Origin: Clavelina lepadiformis
Lineage: Eukaryota > Chordata > Ascidiacea > Aplousobranchia > Clavelinidae
Assembly: GCF_947623445.1 (NCBI RefSeq)
Contig: NC_135245.1
Span: forward strand, 4,719,501 to 4,783,500
DNA length: 64,000 nt
Direction of reading: 5' to 3'
Below, one piece after another: positions 25,444-37,100 of this stretch. How positions within the stretch are numbered: the first letter of the stretch is position 1; every line of letters starts with the position of its first letter. The notes below the pieces were generated by a model that did not search any database, was not told where the DNA came from, and saw nothing but the letters and a program-made list of their open reading frames with translations. Position numbers and translations under genes: made by a program.

Positions 25444-28400
25444 ATGAGCACACCTTCAATTCAACTGCGAACTGGTTACAAAATGCCTCTTGTTGGTTTG
25501 GGCACTTGGAAGGTTTGTAACTTACAAAAAACTTGATATGTGTGTTTTGATGCATTTAGTATATTTATGTCCAGCGATTGAAAGTTTAGGTTGAAATACA
25601 ACGCTTGTTGTATTTTTGATAACAAAACCAAGCGAAAATTTATGGTTATTTTAAAGCATTTTTTGTTTTCTTGAGACATATATGATATGCATTTTATATA
25701 CAGTATACATTCCGCTTATTACCACCTTGGAACTGGACCATTTTGGTCATAATATTTGAATAGTCACAAAAACCGAAGCTGCTACAGTACAAGCTGCTAC
25801 AGCATAACGACGCCAGAATTGATACAGTTACGCATGAAATGACTAAATTTTCTAAAATGAGTGTTTGGTTGATCTAAAACAAATAAAAACAATCGGATTT
25901 TGACTTTCTGTTACATGACACAGTTGACCCAGAAAAATGAGAAAATAACTTTAAACTGATGGAAAAAGTGGTCATAATATTTGAAGACTGGTCATAGCAA
26001 ATGAAAAATTTTATATAGCAAAATTGAAAACCATACCAAAATGGTCATATTAAGCCTATTCTTTTGTAGTTGAATCCAAAGTTGGACAAAGCCTATAGTG
26101 ATATTCTAATGTCACTTCAAAATCTAAATACCGTGTGTAAAACGTCTGTGATTCAGTATCAAGCGTAGCAGATTACACCTTCTTTTGTTTAGAAACATCA
26201 GATTTAAGCTTTAGCCTTTAAAAATTAGTGTTTCCAATTTGGGATGAAATTTTAAAATCCGGCTTTCCAGTACGTGATATACAAAGCCAGTTTTGCGAAA
26301 AACAGATTTTGTGCAAAAATAAACTCAATATTAATCTAAAATCAACATTATTGTAACACAGCAGAACTTGCCTAATTCGGCTTCATTTAATTGATCACAT
26401 TTTTGTTGATAGAATTGTGAACATTTTAATGTTTTCTAGTTTGTTTAATTCGGCTTTGCATAATTTGATTAGTTCAGCACTTTTCTGAAACCCAAACATT
26501 TGTTTGTTAAGTTAGACACTTTGTCATGAACATAAAGTAGAGCATAATTAATGTATGACATAAGAGAACTTATGCGATCAACACATTTTAATTGTATAAA
26601 TGTGTGAGTTTGTATAGTATGTGCATTTTAAATGCATAATTGAGGGTGTTTTTATGTTGTGTAAGCCCTATAGAGAATGCCTAAATTTATGTTAGTGTGT
26701 GTGTGTGTAACCGTTCGTGTGTTTATGGCGAAGGTAGGTCGGGTGCGTTGTTGCGTTGCTGTTACGATGCTGCGTTGTTGACTCCTTGTTTCAGAAGGTT
26801 GCTATTTCTGTTCACTGTCTCCTTCGCTCATATATTAAAGTAAAATGAACACGAGGTCCTGAGTTTAACCTTTACTCAAACTCATGCGTCCTGTGCACAA
26901 GCGGTGCAAAACGGAATAGGTCGGTAAAACAAACTAGCAGTGCTTAAATCAACATGTGCTGGGAGCATTGTGAGGGCGCCAACCAGCGACAAAACAAACA
27001 GAAAACCAACGGCCGCTACATACAATTACCTATTTGCATATTTTGCACTTCATAACCTCTAGTACATCTGATGATGCAAGCTCAAACTTGTGTAAAGTAA
27101 TTAAAAGGTAACCTCTGAAGTCCCAGGTTATATTCTGCTTTTCAGTCAAGTTTTGAAAGTATTTTGTTTTCCTGCTTATGATGCAATAGAAATTAATACC
27201 CAGGTTGCCTGTAAAAGTATTGCGCAAACAGACTATTGTGATGAAATACAGCCATGTCATTTTGTTTGAAAATTTTGAATGCCACAGTTCTTGGATTATC
27301 CCAAAAAATACAGGCTTTCACATTTTAAAACCTGGGTTTCTGTTAGTAGAAAATGACAAAAAAAAACAGGTTTTAGGTTCGGGAAAACCCGGTAAGATAT
27401 TTTGTACAGAAGAGATTAGTGTGTACTATTGTTATGATGTCACAGATTATCACATTACCTGGAAAAATGAAGTCAAGCACTACATGCTGGGGTTGGAATT
27501 TTTGTGAACATTGTATTGCATTTGTAGAAATTTAAAAGTGTTTATATTAGTATATTTATAAATTATTATCTTTTGATGGTGACTCTATGGGCATTTATCA
27601 CGAACAATTTTCAAGTACATTGAAAAATTTCAGGGAGACAGAAAATGGTCTAATACATTCATACTGAAATCTTTCTTGAAAAGTTAAATATGCATTATTT
27701 ACTGGAAGAAAAACAGAGCACATAGTCTTGAAATTTTGTTGTGTGGGTTTTCAAATAAAACAAGTCATCTGTGTATGTATATTACCAACTCGAACAGAAC
27801 TGTATGAACTCTAAATCAAATAAACTCTTTATCAATTCTATATGTCAGCACTTATTTAAGGATTACCTTTGCCATCAAAACGTGAATTTTTGCTTAATCT
27901 TCCATGTTTGTTGACATTGTATTTGTACAACCTGGTTTGGACGATGGATTTTTATGCTGATTAAATATAGCTGACAGGAGGTTGCTGTTTCCGACAGATT
28001 TGTCGTTACGTCTTGAATCAAAAATCCATTCATCACCAACACATAAACCTGATTCTGTCACATGAACTCAGCCCTACTCTTTTCGTTTTTAGTCTACTAA
28101 AGGCCAAGTGCAGTCAGCAGTTGAGTGCGCCATCGAGTGTGGATATCGCCACATTGATGGTGCCTGGATTTACCAAAATGAAGGGGAAGTTGGTAAGGGA
28201 ATTGCAAAAATGATCAAAGAAAATAAAGTGAAGAGAGAGGATTTGTTCATTACCAGTAAGGTGAGAATTTGACTAAATATTTGAATTATCTATGAATCAA
28301 AAATTGTTTTATGGAATGCTTATCATTGCAGTTGTGGAATATCTTTCACAATCCAGAACTAGTTAGACCAGCTGTTATGAAGAGCTTGGAGAAATTGGGG

Positions 28401-29673
28401 TTAGACTATCTAGACCTGTATCTGATTCACAACCCTTGTGGTGAGAAATACATTGTAAGTATGAAAAGTCACATTCACCATCAGAGTTTAGCTTTACCCA
28501 AGACATCATCCGTCTTAGAGTGATGAAGAGCAGTTTCCGAAAGGTCCAGATGGAGCCCCACTTTACGATGATGTCGACTATGTACAAACATGGAAGGTAA
28601 CTAACTCTAACAGGTCCTTGTGTGATGCTTGACAGAGCTTCAGCATCTGTGACAGTTGATGCCAGCATACAACTTTTGATTATCTGTGAAGTAAACTTGT
28701 GCTCTCAACTAGGCAATGGAAGAACTACAAAAGGAAGGTCTTGTGCGGAGTATTGGAATTTCAAATTTCAATCAATATCAGATAGACAGAATATTGAAGG
28801 AGTGTTCTATTCTGCCAGCAGTCAACCAGTTTGAAATCCACCCATATTTCACTCAAAACGACTTGGTAAATTTCTGTAAAAGCAAGGGCATCGTGGTTAC
28901 AGCTTTTAGTCAGTTTGGATCACCAGACAGGCAATGGTAGGTGCAAGTGGTAAAATATTTGTCCGGTTTGTAAAGGTATTACACCCATGAGCATAATTTC
29001 TTGTGAGGTTACACTTTTTAAATGATTTAATCGTAAATATTATCTAATAAGGCTGATTGTAATTTGTTATCAAAGTTAAAGGTTTACCAAGTGAGTACAC
29101 GTGTAATATTAAATATTTCACATGAGTGCAATTCCACTGGAATCGCTTGTAACAAAAACACCATATTTTTTTAAATGTGACTTCTTGTGTTTTCTGCACA
29201 AAACCTAATTTCATGTTCTATCAAGTAACAATAATTACTGAATGGCTTTTTACTTCTGGAAGGGCTACACCAAACGATCCTGTGCTACTTGAAGATCCTG
29301 GTCTGGTCGAAATTGCGAAAAGATTGAAGAAAACAGTTGCCCAAATTATCCTACGATACTTTATTCAAAGAAAAGTTGTAGTCATTCCCAAAAGTGTAAC
29401 TTCTGAAAGAATTAAATCCAATATTCAGGTGAACCAAAGCAAAATAACCTTTTTTCAGAATAGCTTTACAGCTGCAGTTTTACAGGTTTTTGATTTTGAA
29501 TTGTCCCAAAAAGACATGGATGCTGTCAGCTCAGCCAATCGGGACTACAGAATCTCAACATGGATATGGTATGTTCTGTTGTTGTTCTGGTTTTACTTGC
29601 ATTTTTTTACTAAATATTTTGCAGGATTGCTGGTCACAAGTACTATCCGTATCGGCAAAATTATTCGGAGTGA
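25444..29673 (+). CDS. AKR1A1-like: Aldo-keto reductase, AKR1 family (aldehyde reductase-like), 319 aa, 8 exons
   Basis: Exons 25444-25512, 28093-28260, 28332-28454, 28519-28596, 28713-28936, 29263-29428, 29486-29568 and 29625-29673 total 960 bases. Members of this family are cytosolic (alpha/beta)8-barrel enzymes that reduce aldehydes and ketones with NADPH. The catalytic tetrad is present: D45, Y50, K79 and H112, the last in LIHNP where most relatives have HWP. The N-terminal beta hairpin ([10 protein letters not shown]), GISNFN (about 167-172), NQFEIHPY and the NADPH-binding [13 protein letters not shown] near the C-terminus are all intact. The tail (GHKYYPY) resembles the AKR1A1 pattern GHPLYPF, but AKR1B-type annotation is possible. 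The frame is open upstream of M1; M1 fits the family length. Intron 1 is long (2.58 kb). Confidence 0.93.
25513..28092 (+). other. Intron 1 of the aldo-keto reductase
   Basis: 2,580 bases between gtttgt and tttttag. It holds a short repeat 'ttggaactggaccattttgg' at about 25728, seen again near 49329, plus a GT run at about 26696-26709. No further exon with AKR similarity was found inside. Confidence 0.7.
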
Positions 29674-31039
29674 TTGGAAAAGCAAATTCTCAGTATAGCC
29701 TTTTTGCTGAAAAAAAGTAAAAACTGTCTGTCCGGAATCATGTTTACAATTATAGTAATCGAGTGTAAATACATTTTTGTCCACTAAACCTTGTGTGTTT
29801 AAGTCAGGGATGTCTAGAACTCTCTGATTTAAATTAGTGCTGACAACTACATATATAACGTTGTTTAAGATAATTGTAGTTTCTATCGATTTGAGTAACT
29901 AAGTACAGTCTGATTTTCACAAGCTACATTTTTAGGCGTGCACAAATACGAATGTTTTGTGACTTTCACACATCATCGCTGCGCAGCATTAGGAGAAAAT
30001 GTCTTATTTACTTTCTTTATATTGCATCAAAAAATTATGATCTTACATTAATTAATAATGGGATTGAGTTGAGGTTGTGGCTGTTAATGCTCCACAGTCG
30101 TGCCAGTTTGGGCACTACCCTTTAAAAACTCCGCATTTTTAACATTTTTATACGTACCGTGTGTGTCTGTGCAGAGTTTCATTCAGTTTACTTTGCTTCA
30201 ATACAAGTTTTATCAACGTTTCTCATTATGCTGGCAACGTCAGTTTACTTGCAGTGCAGTCGTGACGGGGTTACCTCTCTCTGCTGCGGCCATAGGCGAT
30301 GCCCGTAAAAATGAGGGGCAAGTCCAAAAACAAATTCATTTTATAAAGAACACTGAATATTCCGGTCTCATAGTTTTGAAAAATCATTCTTGGTTAGGTA
30401 ATTATAAACAAAAAAAATAGCAAAATGAAATAAAGTGCAGCAAGCAGAGGCGATAAGAAAATCAAAGTCTCAGGTGGAAATGACACGAAGCACTCTAGCA
30501 GAAAAGTATGGAACATCTTAAACAAACCAAATCAGCAACACCCACCACAAAAGTGTCTGCAAACTCCACAGCGCAATGGAAAATTCAAAAACCACAACCG
30601 AACATTCACGTAGGCTACCTCGTGATTGAAAATAACAGAGGTGAAAACCCCTATCAGTCTATCACTAGTCGGTGAAGAGGACGCAAGCTTTTATGGAGAT
30701 TTGAATGTGGAAAAGCTAATGATTGCCCTGCAAACAATGAAGATCAGGGTGGGCCCTTGAATCCTGACAACCTACTGACAGAGTTCTTCCTGCGCCCAGC
30801 CACCTGTAATTTATTAAATCTATTTAAATACAGTTCCTAGTTCCCAACATACAGTTCCTAATAAGAAAACGTGAATTCTCTATGTTTTAGTACTTTCGCA
30901 TACGTTTCCTGTGATTCATTACTGTCTTTTCTGTTTGATCGCATATTGCACCTGTAGGCTACAATGTAGTGGTCGACAATATTCGTCCATAGCTGCCTGT
31001 TTTAACAAGAAACTTTTTTCTATGTAATGTATTTGCCTT

Positions 31040-32199
31040 TGTGACGGTTATGTCCCGAGTCACGAATTGTTTTCGAAATGCTGAAATTTTATTTTGGGAT
31101 TTTGCAATTCAATTGTTGACCGGACTTGAATTCTCCTTAATGACGTTCAGATAAATTACCTCGCTTGAACTGATGTGCCATATATATACCGATGTAATGT
31201 TTACAATCCTTCCTTTTTACGTGATTGATTTCACTGGTTACTACTGCGCAATGTAACATTCAGTAAGATTTGCCCGAAGGTGGAAGCCTTTGTGTCTGAT
31301 AATAAATGAAATGGGAACTTTATAATTTAGTAATATGCATAGACAGAATTTAAGCAACAAACAGCATTGTCACGCCGTTTGAGAAATGAGAACTCATACA
31401 ATCGAAACAGAATTAAAACAAGTTATCAACCATCAATCGTCCTCGCTCATATTGTAACAATAGACGCCAGCATACGCAGTCATTATGACAGATGTGTTTG
31501 TTGTGTAATACTTCACACAAGTACAGTAGAATTCGCCTATAGTGACTTTGGCTATAGTGACACTTCGCCTATAGTGACACCTGTTGCAAAGTCCAATAAA
31601 AGTTGCAAAGTGACATATGTTTTGCATAGAAATGGCTTCGCCTTTAGTGACTTCGTGTATAAGAACACTTTGCTTACAGTGACACCACATTTCTGTCCCT
31701 TGGGCTCAAAAATTTCCGTATAAGGACACTCGTTAGTTTGTGATGCAATAATATATACTTTTTCCATGCGCAAGCAAGATCATAGAAAACGTTTATGAGC
31801 AGGCTTCATAATTGTGATGTGATAAAAGCGTAGGCTACTGTGGCTGCTAGGCTAGTTCCAGGCTTTTGTTCTTGTGAGTTGTGATCTCAGTTCTCTCCGC
31901 ATAAGCCAGGTTGATTGTCATTGTATAGTTTGTCGATCTAGCATCTAGCCCTTTGAGGAAAACAATGTAAAATACGTCGTATATAACGGATATCGCATAT
32001 AACGGACGAATTTCTCTGGTCCCGACTGGTCCGTTATATGCGAGTTCTACTGTAGTCATCTGCGGCCATTTTACCTTGACTTCGTCTATACTCTATAGTG
32101 ACACTTCGCTTATGTTATAGTGACACTTTTTCCGCGGTCCCTTCAGGTGTCACTATAGGCGAATTCTACTGTAATACACAAACGAACTAAAATTTGTCA
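31040..32199. mobile_element. Solo LTR, second copy, interrupted by a mariner-like element
   Basis: Homologous to 11511-12016 from TGTGACG to TGTCA. Removing the 648-bp insert and one TA leaves 510 bases, against 506 in the other copy. Flanks 'tgcctt' and 'taccct' are only loosely alike, so the target duplication is not clean. Confidence 0.6.
31524..32171. mobile_element. 648-bp mariner/pogo-type MITE with TA duplication
   Basis: Perfect 23-bp terminal inverted repeats beginning 'cagtagaattcgcctatag', flanked by TA at 31522-31523 and 32172-32173. Subterminal copies of 'ctatagtgacacttcgc' recur on both arms. It has no intact transposase frame. The matching LTR at 11511-12016 has the empty TA site ('cacgag-ta-gtgcac'). 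Confidence 0.85.
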
Positions 32200-34148
32200 T
32201 ACCCTTATCAATTATTAAGTTAATTTTAACATAAACATAACAAAGAATGTCGTTTGCTGTCGCAAGATAATCCCTTATCAATTCTAAAATATAGTTGATA
32301 ACTGGATTTTTGGCCATGTTACCTTTAATATTAAACGTGTGGGATATTTCAACATGACTTGGAGTTTATTCTGACGTCACACAAATATGAACCAACCACA
32401 TTTTGCCTGGTGTATGAATGAATGCCGCTGATAAAAAGTAGGAAACCTTTTTATACAGTTAGCCTAACCCTTTTTGTAACTGGGAAATCGCACAAATCAA
32501 GTTGTTTTTTTATAGGAAAAGCGAAGTTTTGTTACTCATGCATAAAAGTCAAAGTGGTGCTGACGTGTACACTAAGCTACAATGTCTATCCTTATGCGTT
32601 TGTTCTGGGTTGGAGAAGAACGGATGCTGGCATGTCAGAGTGTCATTGGACTTTGCTTTCAAAAATTTTAGCGTGATTTGAATATGTTGGCTAAACATGT
32701 TGTTATAGACACAAGTTAAAGCTTTAAAAGACACTTCTGCACAAGTAAGAGTTGCTTTACAAAAGTGGGATTCTGCATCGTTTGATCAAGGGTTAACGTT
32801 AACCTGTTGGATTATTTGTCTATGTTTTTTATTATTAGGATTTAACGTGATAACGTATGACGTCCTATTTTTTAACCAGCTTTACTCTAGCCTATTTTGG
32901 CGTCTTTCTTAAAGCAGGAACTCAATTTTGAGAAAATGAAGTGTTAACATTTTTAACGCAGCCTATAACGAAAGACTTTGATTTTTGGTTTTTGATGGGG
33001 ACAATGAATGATGAAACGTAAAAAAATGTTTTTCTTCACAATGGGTGAAGATGCGAACAATTTTACTGTTTGTCATATAGCTGTTGACGGCTGAGCCAAT
33101 GAAAGTAGCCTAAATAAAATTACATGAATTCAGAAAGAGGAAAAGAGCTTTTTGATCACAGGAGGTTTGCCATTCAGAGGATGGGGGACCCTTTTTAGTA
33201 AACCTATTTTCAGATAGCCAACTTATTAACCAATAACAAGCTTGCAGTGAGACAAGAAAAAAATTACGATTAGATTGACAATTTGCAATAGCTTGTACTA
33301 TTATTACAAAATCCGTGTTTGAGCAGTAGCTTTATTGTATCTAAATTTCAATGTGCTAACTAAATTATCACTTTTTGAGAGAAATGTTGCAATAAGCATT
33401 TGTGAAATTAACCTATTGATGGGCACACCCGAGATTATTTGGTGGAAATGATGTTGCATATCAGGAGAAGAGCGATCTCTCTAAAAAAGGAACTATGTTT
33501 TTCTCCATTATCTATAATAAAACGTTGCTCCTTGTTTACCACAAACACTGGATATACACTGGTCCACGAGTCACAGTGCACACCAGAATTTTGCTTTAAG
33601 ACCCCCAAGGTCTTGGCGAAAACTGCCATGCTCTCCAGTCTGGCTCATTCAGTACATTTTGGTCCCAACTGTATCCATCGCATGGTGAGTTATCGAAAAC
33701 GGCCATTTAATGATTGACGTCTTAATTTATTGACTAGCATCTTAATATATTTCGCCACATTATATTTCCATGTTCGTTAATCAGTCAATTTGAATGATTT
33801 GAGGTGGGTCACGTCTTTATCTTCAAATGCAAAATTTGATTGTGAGCTATAAAAGTGGGAACCACTGGTTTATATGCATGTAGCTTACATATACAACTAT
33901 ATAATTAATTGTCTGGCCTATACACTTTTCATTATCCTTCAATTTGACCCTTTGCAAAAAACTGTTATCCGCCCAATGGGCTGCTTGATCTAGTTACGGC
34001 AAAATAGTCACTTTATTTTTATTCGGTTAGTTTATTTATATTCTAGGACAGCAGAAACAAACTGATGATTTTTGTTTTCAGCAATACACTTACAGACTAA
34101 GATTTTAATATTTGTAGTTCATTAACTGTATGCCAGAGAGTTTCTACT

Positions 34149-37100
34149 ATGCAATTATTTGTGGGATTTTTGCTTCTAAACACATTTCTTTTGTACAACT
34201 CGTTATGTGGTAAGTTACATTTTAATAGTTAGGTTTTTACATTTTTGTTAATGGAGTACTTTATGATAAAATTATCAACTTAAGCTAGAACTTGTGATAT
34301 GTTAATTCATGCATAATTTGTGTATTCTTACATAGGCGGGGTGGCTGTAATGTCCATTGACTTGGGATCAGAATGGATGAAAATAGCCATCGTAAAACCT
34401 GGTGTGCCAATGGAGATTGTATTGAACAAGTGGGTCCTCTTTTTGTGTCATTTCGCATGCACCGGTATACAGCAAAACTTTGTTACAACATGCCTCGATG
34501 TATTGCAAAATCAGATTTAACTCGATAAATTGATATACTCTAGCGTTGCACTCGAACCCTTTAGATTACCGTATTTTATGGACCATAAAGCGCACCCGAT
34601 TATAAGGCGCACTGTCAATAAATTGCTTTGATTAGTTTTTTGTTCATACATAAGGCGCACCGGGCTATAAAGCGCACGATCAATTTATCTAGACGAGTTT
34701 ATTTTATCAATTTATGTAAAACGAGTTGCCGATGACAACCGGAAGCTGAGAAATAAAAGTTTACTTGTTACGTAATAAATGTAAGCAAGTCACAATAGTA
34801 CAATGAGCAAAAGAAAAAATGAGCCTAGTGAATATCACGGTTGCTAGTTGCTTTTACCGTAGTTTATTGTGTAAGACGGTGGTTTATTTATATAATAATA
34901 GTATCGGTACTGGTTTTGAGTGTAGGCAATAAAGCACTACTTGATCCATACATTAGGCGCACTGGCTTATAAGGCGCACGATCAATTTATGAGGAAAAAA
35001 AGGATTTAAATTGCGCTTTATGGTCCGTAAAATACGGTATATATATATATATTTTTTTTTTCAATCATCTTGATACAACGTGAATTCGCTATTTTTGCAA
35101 TGAATTTTTATGAACCCTAATGATTGCGTTATAATGAAGTTTTACTTCATGTTTATATGTATTGAAATGTTTATATTTAACTCTTGCTATTACTACCTAG
35201 GAACAATTGTGCAGTAAATTTTTTTCATACACAGAGGTGTGAAATCTGCCGAAAATATGAAAAAGAAACAAAAAAATTACAGGTTGTGGCAATTAAATCA
35301 TATGTAAAGAGATTCTTCTATATATGTTTTCCTTGACAGGGAATCTAAAAGAAAAACTGAAGTTGGAGTATCATTGCGTAACGATGAAAGAGAATTTGGA
35401 AGTGCTGCTGTTGGCAAAGTTAGAAGTTCTGTTATTTTAAGTTCTACTTGCAATCCATCGTATATGCATACATTTGTTCTTCAAACTACATATATATATT
35501 TTTTGCAGGGCGTTCGATTTCCCAAGTTAGTCTACCTTTACCTGCAAGACCTTCTGGGAAAAAAACTCAATCACCCTTTGGTAAAGTTATTCCAGAAGCG
35601 ATTTCCATACTATGACCTTAAAGAAGACCCTGAAACAGGCACTGTCACCTTTGTGTAAGTTGAATTTAACCTCTCGTGCTGTTTTAACTCTCATGGTCAA
35701 GTGTGCCCTTAAAAACCTTTTTAGGCATGATGCTGACAAATCCATCAACTACACGCCAGAGGAGTTGGTGGCAATGATCCTCAATCACTCTCGCTCATTG
35801 GCAGAAGAATATGCTCGTATGGATCTTAAAAAACATATTTCACATTTCTATTGTATTCATTATTTTGATTTCTATTGATTTTATGCAAAGTTTAATTTCT
35901 TGAAAGATTGATTTTATCTTCACTTAACTTTCAGAGCAACCAATTGACACTTGCGTAATTACCATTCCGGCATACTTCACTCAAGCGGAAAGGAAAGCTG
36001 TATTGTATGCCGCTAAGCTTGCAGGGTTAAAAGTTTCACAACTTATGGATGACAACACTGCAGGTGAAGCGTATGGTACTAAGTGTGTTTTATTCATGTG
36101 ACAAATAGATGACCGACTCAATTTCGTTTGCAGCTGCTCTGAATTATGGAGTTTTTCGACGAAACGACATCAACGCATCAACTACCTACATCATGTTTTA
36201 TGACATGGGTGCTTTCAGCACCAAGGCTTCCATAATTGGTAAATTCATTGTGGTTAATATTTTTTTGTAACCAACTCAAACACTTGGAACAAAATGTTGG
36301 GAGTTAATCAGCACTAGAGCCAGGATAGTAAAAACATTTCCATTTTTAGTAAATAACCTTTAACAATGTTATTTTTGAGTGAATTTTTTTACAAATTAAT
36401 TCGCCTACTTGTCACTTAGCTTATCAGGTCGTGAAAGTGAATGGAATCCAAGATCCTCAACTCTCAGTGAAAGGGATGGGCTTCGACAGGACCTTAGGTG
36501 GTTTGGAAATGGAATTGAGATTAAGAGACTTGCTTGTAAAGGTACTGGTAGAGTTCAGAAATTAATTTGACTCTGATGCAATGACTTACTTTGTGGTAAG
36601 TTCTCAATAGATTCTGGCATTGATTTTTGTAGCTATTTAATGAAAACAAGAAAACTTCAAAAGATGTGACGGAAAATCCACGAGCTATGGCAAAACTTTT
36701 AAAGGAAGCAAGAAGACTGAAGAAGGTTCTCAGTGCAAATGTTGACCACTTTGCTCAGGTAAAAAACCTAACTATAGGTTATCACAACATTGCAGCAGGT
36801 CACCGCATTGTTACTTTGATTGTAAATAAGTCTTGTCATCTGTTTAGATTGAAGGCCTGATTGATGAAGAAGATTTTCGTGTGAAAGTCACCAGAGAACA
36901 ATTCGAAGAAACTTGTTCAGATTTATGGGATAGAGTGGCTCAACCTATGAGAGATGCCTTAAAATCAGCTGACCTAACAATGGTAATTGCAAAAGTTTAT
37001 CTTTAATATCAAAATTCAACACTGCTTTACATGTAATTAAGTTAATCCAAACAATGTCTTAATTTGAATAATTTTGCAGGATTCAATCAGCCAGATCCTT

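Larger units (their letters stand above)
29674..34148. other. Intergenic region between AKR and HYOU1
   Basis: Holds an old repeat split by an LTR, itself split by a mariner-like element (30950-32400). A short coding-like scrap near 30660-30770 has no splice support. The HYOU1 promoter must lie near the right end. I found no CCAAT-N9-CCACG ER-stress element there. Confidence 0.5.

Noticed and set aside
30655..30770. Coding-like scrap reading ...LVGEEDASFYGDLNVEKLM...
   Set aside because: Open for only about 35 codons, without start or splice sites. May be a decayed exon or transposon gene remnant but cannot be assigned.
33439..33717. 92-residue open frame upstream of HYOU1
   Set aside because: No family similarity or splice evidence; lies in repeat-like intergenic DNA.
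33850..33880. hAT-like right end 'agtgggaaccactgg'
   Set aside because: No left partner found.
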